Notes: generated by a model from the letters alone, not told the origin. Numbered from the stretch's first letter, positions 34,127 to 43,915 are shown. The stretch: 64,000 nucleotides of DNA from RYN-230 sp963841695 (GCA_963841695.1 CAWJDQ010000001.1:124001-188000), one strand, 5' to 3'. Numbers and translations are program-made.

Positions 34127-36196
34127 ATGACCGAGCTCCCTCAGGTGCGGGCTCCCCGGATCCCGCTGACAGAGACCTTTCACGGAGTCGATGTCACCGA
34201 GGATTACCGATGGCTGGAGGACGCCTCTTCGCCGGAGACCCTCGCCTGGACCCGGGCCCAGCAGCAGCGCAGCCGTGCCTACTTCGGCGGGATCCCCTGG
34301 CGAGACGTGCTGCGGGCCCGCGTCGAGCAGCTGCTGAAGTCCGAGAGGACGACGTACCAGCAGCTCCTATCCTGCGGGGGCACCTTCTTCGCGCTGAAGG
34401 TGCAGACGCCACGGCAGCAGCCGTTCCTGGTGGCGCTGGCCGACCTGGACGATCCGGCGACCGAGCGTGTCGTCGTGGATCCGGACGTCATCGACCCGTC
34501 GGGTGAGACCACCATCGACTTCTTCGTCCCGTCCCCGGATGGCAGGCAGGTCGCGGTCTCGCTGTCGGAGCATGGCACCGAGGACGGGTCACTGCACGTC
34601 TACGACGTGGACAGCGGGGAGGTCGTCGACGAGCCGATCGCGCACGTGAATCTGATGGGCGGATCGGTGGCCTGGCGTCACGATGGCTCAGGGTTCTGGT
34701 ACACCCGCTGCGCCGACCCCGCAGGCTTCCGGCAACAGGTGTGGTTCCGAGAGCTCGGCCACCCGCCTGACCTCGTCGACCTCGCTGGCCCCTTCGCCGA
34801 CGAGCGGATCGCGGAACACTATCTGTCCGCCTCTCCCGACGGCCGGTGGGTGATGGACCAGGTGCAGAAGGGGGACGGAGGTGAGTGGCAGATCTTCCTC
34901 CGTAGCCAGGCGGCCGGCGGCTCGTGGTGGCAGGTGGCAGGTATCCCCGACAAGTGCGTGCAGGCCGTGGCCGGCCCGGACGCCCTGTATCTGCTTTCCT
35001 TCCGGGACGCCCCGCACGGCAAGGTGCTCCGCCTACCGCTGACCAGCGACACCACGGCCGCCGACGCCGACGAGATCGTGCCGGCCGGTGACACCGTCAT
35101 CGAAGACCTCGCGGTGACTCGCGACACCGTCTGGGTCGTGGACATGGACGGCGGGCCGCAGCAGGTGCGCGCCTTCGACAGCATGGGCGGGCCACTTCCC
35201 CGGGTGGAGATCCCGCCGATGAGCTCGGTGTCGTCGTACTTCACTCGTCTCTCGACGCTGGGACAGGACCGGATCGCCTGGTCGCGGGAGTCCTTCACGG
35301 AGCCGGCCACCTGGTGGATAGCAGCCCGCGGCGAAGCGCCCCGGCCCACCGCACTGAGGACGACCACCCCCGTCGACCTGTCTGGGTACGAGATGACCCG
35401 CGAGTTCGCCACGTCGAAGGACGGTACCCGTGTCCCCCTCAACGTGATCGCCGCACCCGGCACACCACGTGACGGGACCGCGCCGGCGCTGCTGACCGCG
35501 TACGGCGGTTACGGCATCTCGCTGGTACCGCGTTTTGATCCCGGGCTGCTGCTGTGGCTGGAACAGGGCGGGGTCTACGTGGTGGCCAACATCCGCGGCG
35601 GCGGCGAGTTCGGCGAGGAATGGCACCACGCCGGCCGGCTCGCCACCAAGCAGCACTGCTTCGACGACTTCATCGCCTGCGCGGACCATCTGCACAGCAG
35701 CGGGATCACCAGTCGCCAGCGGCTGGCGATCATGGGCGGTTCCAACGGGGGACTGCTGATGGGCGCCGTGCTCACGCAGCGTCCGGACATCGCCCGTGCC
35801 GTGGTGGCAGCGGTGCCGGTGACGGACTCGTTGCGGGCCGAGACCACCACCAACGGGAGGTTCAACACGCCCGAGTACGGCACGGTGGAGGACCCGGAGC
35901 TGTTCACGGCGTTGCTTGCCTACTCGCCTTACCACAACGTCGTGGACGGGACAGCCTACCCAGCCGTGTTGCTGACCGCCGGGCAGAACGACACCCGGGT
36001 CGATGCCTGGCATGCCAAGAAGATGACGGCCCGGCTCCAAGAGGCAACGTCCTCGGACCGGCCGGTACTGCTCAGACTGGAGTCCACGGGCCATCTGGCC
36101 GGGTCGCTGGACCAGGCCATCGACGAGACAACAGACTGGCACGCCTTCCTCTTCGACCAGTTGGGTCTCGGCTACCGTCCCGTCGCCCCTGCGTGA
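34127..36196 (+). CDS. Prolyl oligopeptidase family serine peptidase (S9A)
   Basis: A 689-residue cytoplasmic peptidase of usual family length, cleaving short peptides after proline. Residues about 1-75 and 410-689 form the alpha/beta hydrolase domain; residues 75-400 the seven-bladed propeller with repeated beta motifs (PSPDGRQVAVSLSEHGTEDG, SPDGRWVMDQVQKGD). Catalytic Ser lies in IMGGSNGGLLMGAVLTQRP, Asp in AGQNDTRVDAWHAKKM, His in ESTGHLAGSLDQ. The oxyanion-side motif NIRGGGEFGEEWHHAG is present. No signal peptide. ATG 34127 chosen because conserved sequence (PRIPLTETFHG) begins soon after. Monocistronic. Confidence 0.92.
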   Translation: MTELPQVRAPRIPLTETFHGVDVTEDYRWLEDASSPETLAWTRAQQQRSRAYFGGIPWRDVLRARVEQLLKSERTTYQQLLSCGGTFFALKVQTPRQQPFLVALADLDDPATERVVVDPDVIDPSGETTIDFFVPSPDGRQVAVSLSEHGTEDGSLHVYDVDSGEVVDEPIAHVNLMGGSVAWRHDGSGFWYTRCADPAGFRQQVWFRELGHPPDLVDLAGPFADERIAEHYLSASPDGRWVMDQVQKGDGGEWQIFLRSQAAGGSWWQVAGIPDKCVQAVAGPDALYLLSFRDAPHGKVLRLPLTSDTTAADADEIVPAGDTVIEDLAVTRDTVWVVDMDGGPQQVRAFDSMGGPLPRVEIPPMSSVSSYFTRLSTLGQDRIAWSRESFTEPATWWIAARGEAPRPTALRTTTPVDLSGYEMTREFATSKDGTRVPLNVIAAPGTPRDGTAPALLTAYGGYGISLVPRFDPGLLLWLEQGGVYVVANIRGGGEFGEEWHHAGRLATKQHCFDDFIACADHLHSSGITSRQRLAIMGGSNGGLLMGAVLTQRPDIARAVVAAVPVTDSLRAETTTNGRFNTPEYGTVEDPELFTALLAYSPYHNVVDGTAYPAVLLTAGQNDTRVDAWHAKKMTARLQEATSSDRPVLLRLESTGHLAGSLDQAIDETTDWHAFLFDQLGLGYRPVAPA

Positions 36197-36289
36197 TCGG
36201 TCCGGCAGCCACGCCGCCCTCTGCACGCGGCACCCGCGGCAACCACCGGTGCCCGGGCTCTGGGTGCGCTTCTTCCGGGGCGGCGGCGT

Positions 36290-37306
36290 TCAGCCGCTGA
36301 GCCGGGGGGTCGCGGGACCGGCCTGCTTGAACCTGGCGATGATGGGCGAAGTCTCCACCGACCTGATGCCGGACAGCCCGGCCAGCCGGGTGGTGATGTA
36401 GTGGTACATGTGCCGTGCGCCCCGGAACCGGGCGCTGACGACCAGGTTCGTACGGCCCGTGGTGGCGGCGGCGAAGGGGACCTCGGGGTGGCGGGCTATC
36501 GCCCGGCCCGCCTCGTCGAGATGCGCGGGCTCCACCGCGAGCCAGAGCAGCGCAGCCAGCCGCGCGCCGAGGAAGTCCTCGCGGACGTTGACATCGAAGT
36601 ACAGCACCTGCTGCTGCTGAAGTTCCTCGATCCGGCGCCGCACGGTTGACTCGTGCCAGTGCAGCGCCGCGGCGAGCGCGGCGTGCGACGCCCGCCCGTC
36701 CCTGGCCAGCTCGGCCAGGAGCAGGTGGTCGTCGGGGTTCAGGGACACTGGCTCGACTTCTGCGTCCTCCGCGGGCAGCGGGTCGCGGAGCGCGTTCTCC
36801 GGGTACCCGCCGCTGGCCCGCAGCGTGGCGACCTGGCCGGGCGACAGCGTGCTGCTGATGCCGGCCCACTCCAGCGGACTGTACTGGCACAGCAGCGACT
36901 GGGCGGTGGTCTGGGTGACCCGACGGCTGCCCGGCAGGCCGCGCAGGAAAAGATCGTCGCGCTGCTCAGCGGTGCGCACCTGGAGCACGCAGGTGATCTC
37001 GGTGCCGCCGGCGGCCAGGGAGACCCACCGGGTGTCCGGCCGTCGCGCCAGGGCCTGTGCCTTGTCATCGGCGTGGCCCGGCCTGACCTGCAGCCGGACA
37101 CACCAGTCCGTCCAGCCGAGGCGCTCACCGTTAACGACCCCGGTGACGCGCAGCCCGAAGGCCGGGACGAGCTTCCGGTAGCGCCGGGCGATGGTCTGGT
37201 CGGAGACCCCGATCACGTCGGCGAACAGCCTGAACGGCGCCCGGGGCGCGATCACCAGGGCATGGACGAGCTGCCGGTCCACCTCGTCGAGGCTGTCAGT
37301 TTCCAC
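36290..37306 (-). CDS. Lrp/AsnC-type regulator with two HTH-sensor units
   Basis: A 338-residue protein built from two AsnC-like halves. Each has a winged helix (DEVDRQLVHALVIAPRAPFR with IGVSDQTIARRYRKL; DDHLLLAELARDGRASHAAL with LHWHESTVRRRIEEL) followed by a RAM-like alpha/beta ligand domain. Such fused regulators are usual in actinomycetes. Divergent from the DHA2 exporter gene by 110 bases, so it probably controls that gene. Confidence 0.85.
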   Translation of the reverse strand: METDSLDEVDRQLVHALVIAPRAPFRLFADVIGVSDQTIARRYRKLVPAFGLRVTGVVNGERLGWTDWCVRLQVRPGHADDKAQALARRPDTRWVSLAAGGTEITCVLQVRTAEQRDDLFLRGLPGSRRVTQTTAQSLLCQYSPLEWAGISSTLSPGQVATLRASGGYPENALRDPLPAEDAEVEPVSLNPDDHLLLAELARDGRASHAALAAALHWHESTVRRRIEELQQQQVLYFDVNVREDFLGARLAALLWLAVEPAHLDEAGRAIARHPEVPFAAATTGRTNLVVSARFRGARHMYHYITTRLAGLSGIRSVETSPIIARFKQAGPATPRLSG

Positions 37307-37416
37307 GCTCCGCTCCCCTCAGATGTCGAGATCTGGCGTAACGGCGCCGAAAGTTGGAGCCAGGTGCCCCTGCTAGGCACGATAGCCGAGGAACGCATAC
37401 GAGGAGGGCCGGGGCA

Positions 37417-38987
37417 TTGGACAACAAGTGGTGGACCCTGATAGCGGTCTGCACGGGCACCTTCATGCTGCTGCTCGACGTCACCATCGTGGTGGTGGCC
37501 CAGCCGGCCATCCAGGCCGGGCTGCGCGCATCCTTCAGCGACGTGCAGTGGACCCTGGACGCGTACGCGCTGACCCTGGCCTCGCTGCTGCTCACCTCGG
37601 GAGCGCTGGCCGACCGCTACGGGCGCAAGCGGCTGTTCGCGATCGGGCTGACGATCTTCACCCTCGGGTCGCTGCTGTGCGGCCTGGCGGCGAACCCGCT
37701 GATGCTCATCCTGTCCCGGTGCGGCCAGGGCATCGGCGGGGCCATCGTCTTCGCCACCTCGCTGGCGCTGCTCGGCCACAGCTTCCGCGGCCAGGACCGC
37801 GGCACGGCCTTCGGTATCTGGGGCGCGGTCACCGGCATCGCCACCGCGGCCGGGCCAGTGCTCGGCGGCCTGATCACGACGGACTGGGACTGGCGCGGGA
37901 TCTTCCTCGTCAACATCCCGATCGGCATATTCGCGCTGGCCGTGACCATCTGGCGGATCGGGGAATCCCGCGCGCCCCAGCCCACCAGGCCCGACTGGAC
38001 CGGGTTCGGGCTGCTCACGACCGGGCTGGCCAGCCTCATCTACGGGCTCATCCGGGCCAGCGAGACCTCATGGACGGACACCGGGGTCCTCGCCTGCCTC
38101 GCGGTCGGCATCGTGCTGCTCGCCGCCTTCGTGGTCGCCGAGACCAGGGCCGCGAACCCGATGTTCGACGTCCGGCTGCTGCGGGTCCCGACGTTCGCAG
38201 GCAGCTCCATCTCGGCGTTCGCGATGAACGGCTCGCTGTACGCGGTGCTGCTGTACCTGGTGATCTACCTGCAGGACATCCTCGGGTACTCGGCCCTGGG
38301 AGCGGGACTGCGGGTGTCGGTCATCACCAGCTGGCCACCGCGACCGTGGCCGGGCGGCTGAGCGAGCACATGCCGGTCCGCTGGCTCATCGGGCCGGGCC
38401 TGCTGCTGGTGGGCATCGGGCTGATCGTGATGGCCGGGCTGACCGGCACCAGCTCCTGGACGCACCTGGTCCCCGGGTTCATTATCGCCGGACTCGGCTC
38501 CGGCATGGTCAACCCGCCGCTGGCCTCCACCGCCATCGGCGTCGTGCCGCCGGACCAGGCGGGCATGGCGTCCGGGTCCAACGCGACGTTTCGCCAGATC
38601 GGCATCGCCACCGGCATCGCCGCTCTCGGCTCGATCTTCGTCTCGGCCATGCAGGCACACCTGGCGTCAACGCTGCCCCCGTCGCTGGCGGGCTCGGCCG
38701 GGACGATCGCGGCCGCTGTCCGGCAAGGATCGACCGGGCACGTGCTGGCGTCCGTTCCCGCCGCTGACCGTGGGGCCACCGCGCTCGCCCTACGGTCCAG
38801 CTTCGCCTCCGGCCTCAACGACCTGCTGTGCATCACGGCGGCCCTGGCGCTGGCGGGCGGGGTCTGCGCGCTGCTGCTGATCCGGAGCAGGGACTTCGTC
38901 ACGCGCGAGGGCACCGCGCCCAGCACCGCTAGCGCACCGGATTCCCCGGCACCGGATTCCCCGGTACCGGCCGCGGCCCGGACCTGA
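37417..38987 (+). pseudogene. DHA2-type MFS exporter, one frameshift
   Basis: From TTG 37417 (GAGGAGGG upstream) the frame encodes the first ten membrane segments of a 14-helix drug:proton antiporter, with DVTIVVVAQPAI in helix 1, LADRYGRKR (motif A) and WRGIFLVNIPIGIFAL. Near 38310-38335 the frame ends as SWPPRPWPGG; the remainder (ATATVAGRLSEHMPVRWLIG through LLLIRSRDF) continues in the next frame to 38987. One base restores a protein of about 520 residues. The intact rest suggests a recent mutation or a sequencing error. Divergent Lrp-type regulator upstream. Confidence 0.8.
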
Positions 38988-39018
38988 GCGGCCCGCCTGG
39001 CCAGGTCAGCGGCGGGAA

Positions 39019-39555
39019 TCAGGCGCCGGGCTCCCCGGTCCTGATCCAGTATCGCCGCATGGGACCGTGCCCGGTGTCCCGGATGTCCTCGAGGACGCCG
39101 CCGCGGCGCTCGATCGTCTTCGCCGAGGCGACGTTGCCGGCCTCGCAGACGACGAGCACCCGGTCCAGGTCGAGGACCCGCGCCTCGCCGAGCATCTGGC
39201 CCAGCGCCCAGGCGGCCAGTCCGCGCCGGCGCGCGGACGGCCGGATGCCGTAGCCGATGTGGCCCAGCTGCATCAGGCGGTCGTTCAGCTCGTGCCTCAG
39301 CGCGATGGCGCCCAGCACCCGGTCGTCCTCGGCGATCCATCGGTACGTGCAGTGCACCCGGCCAGCGTCCACCGGCTTCGCCGGATCCGACTGGGCCGTC
39401 AGCCGGGCCACCCAGGCCGCGAACCCGGCTGGCGAGTCCACCTCATCGGACGAGCGGAGTCCGAAACCGTCCTCGTGGACGCCGGGACCCCACTCGTGAT
39501 GCGCTTCGAGCCAGGCGGTGTGCAGGCGGACCGTAGGCGCGATCAGTATGGGCAT
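39019..39555 (-). CDS. GNAT family N-acetyltransferase
   Basis: A 178-residue acetyltransferase. The core includes VLGAIALRHELNDRLMQLGH, the acetyl-CoA loop IRPSARRRGLAAWALGQML (R/Q-x-x-G-x-A form) and VVCEAGNVASAKTIERRGG, then a C-terminal strand MRRYWI. Similar proteins act on small amines or N-termini. Substrate unknown. It converges with the DHA2 gene. Confidence 0.85.
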   Translation of the reverse strand: MPILIAPTVRLHTAWLEAHHEWGPGVHEDGFGLRSSDEVDSPAGFAAWVARLTAQSDPAKPVDAGRVHCTYRWIAEDDRVLGAIALRHELNDRLMQLGHIGYGIRPSARRRGLAAWALGQMLGEARVLDLDRVLVVCEAGNVASAKTIERRGGVLEDIRDTGHGPMRRYWIRTGEPGA

Positions 39556-39686
39556 GCCACGACGGTACCGACCAGCGTCCCCAGCCAGCGTGGCGGCCGG
39601 AGAGCGGGCCGTTCCCCCCGCACCTGGAGTCCGAAAGGTCAGAGAACCCCGACAACTTCCTGCGAAGCGGGAGCATCTAGCTAGTC

Positions 39687-40211
39687 ATGAGACGGACAGA
39701 GAACGCAATGAGCGGCCGGGATGCGGAGTTCCGTGAGTTCATGCGGGATCACGCCTCGCTGCTGCATCAAAGCGCCTATCTCCTGTGCGGTGACTGGCAC
39801 CTCGCCCACGATCTCGTGCAGGACACGCTCGTCAAGGCCTACCAGCACTGGCCCCGCGTCCGGCAGGCGGACAGGCCAGATGCCTACGTCCGGCGCATCC
39901 TGCTGAACGAGGTGCGCGGCCGGTGGCGTCGGCGTGAGCGGACGATGCCCGTCTCGCGCTTCCCCGAGGGACGCGAGCCGGTCGCGCCCGACGCGGCTGA
40001 CGAGATCGCCCGCCGGGCCGGGCTGCTGCAGGCGCTGCTCGTCCTGCCGCTGCGGCAGCGCGCCACGGTCATCCTCCGCTACCTGGAGGGGATGAGCGAG
40101 CGCGAGACCGCTGCGGTGCTCGGCTGCAGCGAAGGCACCGTGAAGAGCCAGAGTGCCCGGGCGCTCAGCACCATGAGGAGCTTTCTAGACAGAACGGAAT
40201 CCACGCTGTGA
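39687..40211 (+). CDS. SigE-family RNA polymerase sigma factor
   Basis: A 174-residue sigma factor. Sigma-2: FREFMRDHASLLHQSAYLLC and AHDLVQDTLVKAYQHWPRV; sigma-4: LLVLPLRQRATVILRYLEGM and ERETAAVLGCSEGTVKSQ. Stop overlaps the GTG of the next gene by four bases (GTGA), so it is co-translated with a membrane partner. Start could also be at the internal Met in NAMSGRD. Confidence 0.9.
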   Translation: MRRTENAMSGRDAEFREFMRDHASLLHQSAYLLCGDWHLAHDLVQDTLVKAYQHWPRVRQADRPDAYVRRILLNEVRGRWRRRERTMPVSRFPEGREPVAPDAADEIARRAGLLQALLVLPLRQRATVILRYLEGMSERETAAVLGCSEGTVKSQSARALSTMRSFLDRTESTL

Positions 40212-41233
40212 ACTCACCTCAGGAAACCCGGCTCGGTCACGAGCTGCGCCAGCTCGTGTCGGATCAGCCCTTCACGCCCGACCTCGAGGCGATCAGGCTG
40301 CGTGCCCGGCAGCGGCACCGCCGCGGCCTCGCGCTGCGCGGCGCGACCGCGGCCGGGGTGGCAGTCCTGGCCGCCGGCGGCCTGCTCGCCGCCGTCCACG
40401 GCGCGAGCGGCACCGCGGCTGGGACCACGGCTGGGACCGCGGCTGGCGCTGCGGCTTCCCAGGCGCCCGCGGTCAATTCCACGCTGATGTCCCTGGCCAC
40501 CCTCATCACGGCCAGCAGCGGCCCGCTGCCGGGTAACGCGTCGCTGGTCATCCAGAAACAGGTCATTGGCGGTAAACCGATGCAGGCCGACTACGGCCTG
40601 TACACCGACAGCGGTGACATGTACGGGGGGAACGACAAGCAGACCCTCGTGGCGGCCGTCGCCCACCATGCCAACCTCGCCGACTTCACCAACGCGCGAG
40701 AGATAGCGGCGGCGCGCTACGCGGCGACCGGCGATCTCGCCACCGCCCGGGTGCGGATGGTCAACGCCCTGCCCAACGACTTCTTCCTCAGCTTCGCCGC
40801 ACGGAAGAAGATATGGGAGAAGGGTGCAGCGGCCAGGCAAGCTCTCATGCGCGAGAAAGGGATCAAGACCCCGCTGAAGATGCCCACCGGCCAGGCCCTG
40901 CAGGACGAGATCGATAACTCCCTGTGGACTGCCTCCACAATCGCGCTGTCCTGGGGGGCCGGCGACCCGGAAATCCGGGCGGGCGTCCTGCGCCTGGTGT
41001 CGACCATTCCCGAGGTCACCGTCGCGGATTCGACGGCTGGCAGGCAGCCCACGCTGACCATCACGGCGGGACCGGCGGTGTTCGGCGGCGACGGCGAACA
41101 GGTGCTGACGATCAGTGCCCGGACCGGGACGCCGATCCGCTCCGTGGTGACGGGCCGGGGGATGCCGACGTCCGTGGAAACCTTCCAGGTCTCCCGGGTG
41201 ACCGTGGCTGACGTCGAGGCGGGCAAGTTCTGA
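40208..41233 (+). CDS. Membrane protein coupled to SigE-type sigma (putative anti-sigma)
   Basis: A 341-residue protein with a 40-residue cytoplasmic N terminus, one membrane helix (ALRGATAAGVAVLAAGGLLA), an Ala/Gly/Thr linker with a TAAGTTAGTAAGAA repeat, and an extracytoplasmic domain without known motif (IQKQVIGGKPMQADYGLYTD, TADSTAGRQPTLTITAGP). This is the CU044_5270-like layout paired with SigE-family sigma genes. Anti-sigma activity is inferred from the coupling. Confidence 0.75.
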   Translation: MNSPQETRLGHELRQLVSDQPFTPDLEAIRLRARQRHRRGLALRGATAAGVAVLAAGGLLAAVHGASGTAAGTTAGTAAGAAASQAPAVNSTLMSLATLITASSGPLPGNASLVIQKQVIGGKPMQADYGLYTDSGDMYGGNDKQTLVAAVAHHANLADFTNAREIAAARYAATGDLATARVRMVNALPNDFFLSFAARKKIWEKGAAARQALMREKGIKTPLKMPTGQALQDEIDNSLWTASTIALSWGAGDPEIRAGVLRLVSTIPEVTVADSTAGRQPTLTITAGPAVFGGDGEQVLTISARTGTPIRSVVTGRGMPTSVETFQVSRVTVADVEAGKF

Positions 41234-41277
41234 CCGCACCCGGCACCGGCACCGGCATCGGCACCTCCGCCGGGCCT

Positions 41278-41317
41278 GACCGTGCGGGCCGTCCTCACCG
41301 GGGCGGCCCGCACGGTC
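41278..41317. terminator. Strong hairpin between converging genes
   Basis: GACCGTGCGGGCCG pairs perfectly with CGGCCCGCACGGTC over a 12-base loop. It lies between the end of the putative anti-sigma gene (plus) and the end of the aldolase gene (minus), as expected for a two-way terminator. Confidence 0.75.
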
Positions 41318-41381
41318 GCGTCGCCGCCTCCGGGCCCTTGAGGGGCCGCCGGCGGCCGGGCACTCTGCATCGGAGACGGGC

Positions 41382-42287
41382 TCAGGGGCTGGCCGGCTGC
41401 TTGTGTACCGACGCCTGGTAGATCTGCTCGATCGACGACTCGAGCTGGGCGTTGAATTGCTCGTCGGTCTGGTCTTCGGTCAGCCCTTCCAGCAGCGCGC
41501 GCGAGAAACTGGCGATGAGGGTGGGATCGCGGGCCAGCCGGGCGCAGGCCTCGTCACGGCTGTAGCCGCCCGACAACGCGACGACCCGCAGGACGCGCGG
41601 GTCAGAGACCAGGCCGCCGTACAGGCCAGGCCGGGTCGGGATAGTTATCTTCAGCATCACGGTCGCGCCGTCCGGCAGCGCCTCGACGTGCTTGGTGATG
41701 GCGTCCCGCAGCAGCGTCTCAGCCTGCTCCTTGTGCGGGCTGGAGATGCTGACTTCGGGCTCGATGATCGGCACGAGCCCGGCGGCCAGGATCCGGCTCG
41801 CGTAGTCGAACTGCTGGTCCACGATGGCCGAGATCCCGGCCTCGTGGGCATCTTTGATGACCGAACGCATCTTGGTCCCGAAGATGTGGTGCCCCTGCGC
41901 GCGCTCGAGCAGATCGTCGAGGGTGTCGATGGGCTTCATGAGCTGGACGCCGTCCCGCTCGGCGGCCAGCCCCTTGTCGACCTTCAGGAACGGCACCACG
42001 TTCTTCTCATCCCACAGATACCGCGCCGTGGGGACGCCGTCGACGGCCCGTTCCATGGTCTGCTCGAACAAGATCGCCGCGAGAATCCGCGAGCCATCGA
42101 ACGCCGGGCTGGTCAGCACCCGGGTCCGCATGGCGTGCACCAGGTCGAACATCTCAGCGTCAGAGCTGTAGCGATCCGGCCCGATGCCGTACTCGGCCAG
42201 TGCCCCGGGCGTACTGCCGCCGCTCTGGTCGAGGGCAGCGAAGAAGCCGCGGCCGGTCCTGACCTTCTCGTACTGGGTAGTGTTCAC
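41382..42287 (-). CDS. fda: Class I fructose-bisphosphate aldolase
   Basis: A 301-residue glycolytic enzyme of the bacterial class I type, which cleaves fructose 1,6-bisphosphate through a Lys Schiff base. Typical N-terminal GRGFFAALDQSGGSTPGAL, then LFEQTMERAVDG, VPFLKVDKGLA, IVPIIEPEVSI-like core (LVPIIEPEVSISSPHKEQAE), and the Schiff-base Lys region TVMLKITIPTRPGLY, with ALSGGYSRDEACARL phosphate loop. ATG start. Monocistronic; converges with the sigma pair upstream. Confidence 0.9.
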   Translation of the reverse strand: MNTTQYEKVRTGRGFFAALDQSGGSTPGALAEYGIGPDRYSSDAEMFDLVHAMRTRVLTSPAFDGSRILAAILFEQTMERAVDGVPTARYLWDEKNVVPFLKVDKGLAAERDGVQLMKPIDTLDDLLERAQGHHIFGTKMRSVIKDAHEAGISAIVDQQFDYASRILAAGLVPIIEPEVSISSPHKEQAETLLRDAITKHVEALPDGATVMLKITIPTRPGLYGGLVSDPRVLRVVALSGGYSRDEACARLARDPTLIASFSRALLEGLTEDQTDEQFNAQLESSIEQIYQASVHKQPASP

Positions 42288-42346
42288 CCTTCCTTATTCT
42301 GGCACCAGATTCTGGCCCCGGCCGTGCGGGGGCTGGCTCTGAGAGG

Positions 42347-42408
42347 CCGCCGCCCCGCCCCGCCTCGCCTCGCCTCGCCCGCCCCGCGCGCCGCCCGCCC
42401 GCCGGCCC
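42347..42408. repeat. Pyrimidine-rich simple repeat
   Basis: CGCCT/CGCCC repeats, nearly pure C/T/G with no A on the plus strand, in the gap before the sigma gene. Probably slippage-prone. Confidence 0.6.
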
Positions 42409-42477
42409 GGTCACGGTTACCTGCTGGCCGTGCGCCCAGGTGCGCGGCTACCGTGAAGGCGCCGGGGTAAGTCCCTG

Positions 42478-42491
42478 GCGTGTGCACACGC
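42478..42491. promoter_or_regulatory. 14-bp perfect palindrome upstream of sigma gene
   Basis: GCGTGTGCACACGC, its own reverse complement, about 50 bases before the sigma gene start. Possible operator; the binding protein is unknown. Confidence 0.4.
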
Positions 42492-42539
42492 GCCCCGGGG
42501 CCGAGGTAAGCGTTTCTAGTCACTGGCGGGTTAACAGGT

Positions 42540-43037
42540 GTGAGCCAAGACGACGCCGAGTTCGCGGAGTTCTTCGCGGCAAGCTGGGACCCGTGCCTGC
42601 GGGCGGTGGCCGCCAGCACCGGCAGCATGACGCTGGCCGAGGACCAGGTCGCCGAGGCGTTCTCCCGGGCGTGGGCAGCCTGGCCCAAGGTCAGCCATCA
42701 TCCAGCGCCCCGGGCCTGGGTGGTGCGCACCGCGCTCAACGCCGGGGCGTCCGCGTGGCACCGGCGGAGCAGGGAAACGGCACTGACCAGTCAGGACATG
42801 GCGGCGGCGGACAGCCAGGGGGTCGGCCTGGACGCTGCCCTGCTCACCGCGCTGCGCCGCCTGCCAGCCCGCCAGCGGGAGGTGATCGTGCTGCGTGTCT
42901 TTCTCGACCTGGACATCGACACGACCGCCAGGCAGCTCGGCATCGCTCCGGGAACGGTCCGGGCTCACCTGTCGCGGGCCATGACCGCCCTGCGCGGCGA
43001 ACTGGCCCCCGCCCTGACCGCGGAGATCGGACCATGA
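42540..43037 (+). CDS. ECF/SigE-type sigma factor
   Basis: A 165-residue sigma factor starting at GTG. Sigma-2: FAEFFAASWDPCLRAVAAST, LAEDQVAEAFSRAWAAWPKV; sigma-4: LRRLPARQREVIVLRVFLDL and DTTARQLGIAPGTVRAHLSR. Four-base overlap with the next ATG shows coupling to its partner. Third sigma/anti-sigma pair of the window. Confidence 0.88.
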   Translation: MSQDDAEFAEFFAASWDPCLRAVAASTGSMTLAEDQVAEAFSRAWAAWPKVSHHPAPRAWVVRTALNAGASAWHRRSRETALTSQDMAAADSQGVGLDAALLTALRRLPARQREVIVLRVFLDLDIDTTARQLGIAPGTVRAHLSRAMTALRGELAPALTAEIGP

Positions 43038-43762
43038 ACCACGACGAGCGCCCGGACGATAGTGCCCTGACCGCGGAGCCGCGCGATAGTGCGCTGGCCA
43101 AGCAGCTGCGCGAGTCCCTGTCTGAAGTAGCCGTGCCCGAGCGGCCACCGCTGGCCGCGATCACCGACCGGGGCCGCGTGCACCGGCGGCGGCGGCTCAC
43201 CGCTCTGGCGGGCCTCGGCGGCAGTGGTGCCGCGGCGGTCCTCGCGCTGGTGCTCGGCCTGACCGGGGTTTTCGGTGCGCCCCCCGCCCGCCCGGCGCAG
43301 CCCGCGGCCTTCACCCTGACCAGCTACGTCAACGGCAACGTCTCGCTGAAGCTGAGTCAGGTGTTCGATCCCGCCGCGCTCCAGCGGGCGCTCGCCGAGC
43401 ACGGTACCCGGGCCCTGGTCAGGATCGGCAGCTACTGCTCGTCCAGCCCCGCGGCACCCAGCCCCATCCGCCGCGGGGTACTGCCCGGCGCCAGCCCGGC
43501 GCCTGCGGGGCTGCCCCACCGGGCCAGGCCAGGAAACGGTACATTCCAGGGCATCTGGCAAACCGTGACGCTCCCGGTCAAGCCCAGCCAGCTGGCCCCG
43601 ATGGTTGACCCGGTATCAATGGTGATCGATCCCGCCGCGATGCCCAGGGGGACTGAGCTGTTCATCGGCTACTTCGACGCCGCACAGACCATCGTGGTGA
43701 ACCTCATCTACACCGGCTCTCACACCTGCCGGAACACCGTGCAGCCGCCCGGCGGCCCGTAG
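43034..43762 (+). CDS. Membrane protein coupled to sigma factor (putative anti-sigma)
   Basis: A 242-residue protein: charged N terminus (residues 1-55, ending GRVHRRRRLTALAG), one membrane helix (GSGAAAVLALVLGLTGVFGA) and an extracytoplasmic part with two Cys (SYCSSS, HTCRNT) that may form a disulfide. No zinc anti-sigma motif. Function inferred from the overlap with the sigma gene. Confidence 0.7.
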   Translation: MNHDERPDDSALTAEPRDSALAKQLRESLSEVAVPERPPLAAITDRGRVHRRRRLTALAGLGGSGAAAVLALVLGLTGVFGAPPARPAQPAAFTLTSYVNGNVSLKLSQVFDPAALQRALAEHGTRALVRIGSYCSSSPAAPSPIRRGVLPGASPAPAGLPHRARPGNGTFQGIWQTVTLPVKPSQLAPMVDPVSMVIDPAAMPRGTELFIGYFDAAQTIVVNLIYTGSHTCRNTVQPPGGP

Positions 43763-43794
43763 CCGCGCGGCGCGGCAGCCCTGCTTCCGCCCTA

Positions 43795-43817
43795 ACGGTC
43801 CGTCCGGCCTGGTGGAC
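43795..43817 (+). repeat. 23-bp interspersed repeat, copy 1
   Basis: ACGGTCCGTCCGGCCTGGTG and three more bases; the second copy at 51567-51589 differs at one position. Both lie just past the stop of a plus-strand gene that converges with a minus-strand gene. Contains GGTCC/GGACC that could pair as a small stem. Confidence 0.5.
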
Positions 43818-43915
43818 CCAGGACCCTGCCTCGTCCAGGCGGCCCGGCCAGGCGACCGGCCCGGCGGGCAGCACCGGCCCGCTGGGTGCGTACACGTGGG
43901 TCCCGGCCAGGCCGT

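Noticed and set aside
34127..36226. Long minus-strand frames opposite the prolyl oligopeptidase
   Set aside because: Low-complexity antisense shadows of an intact gene with a full catalytic triad.
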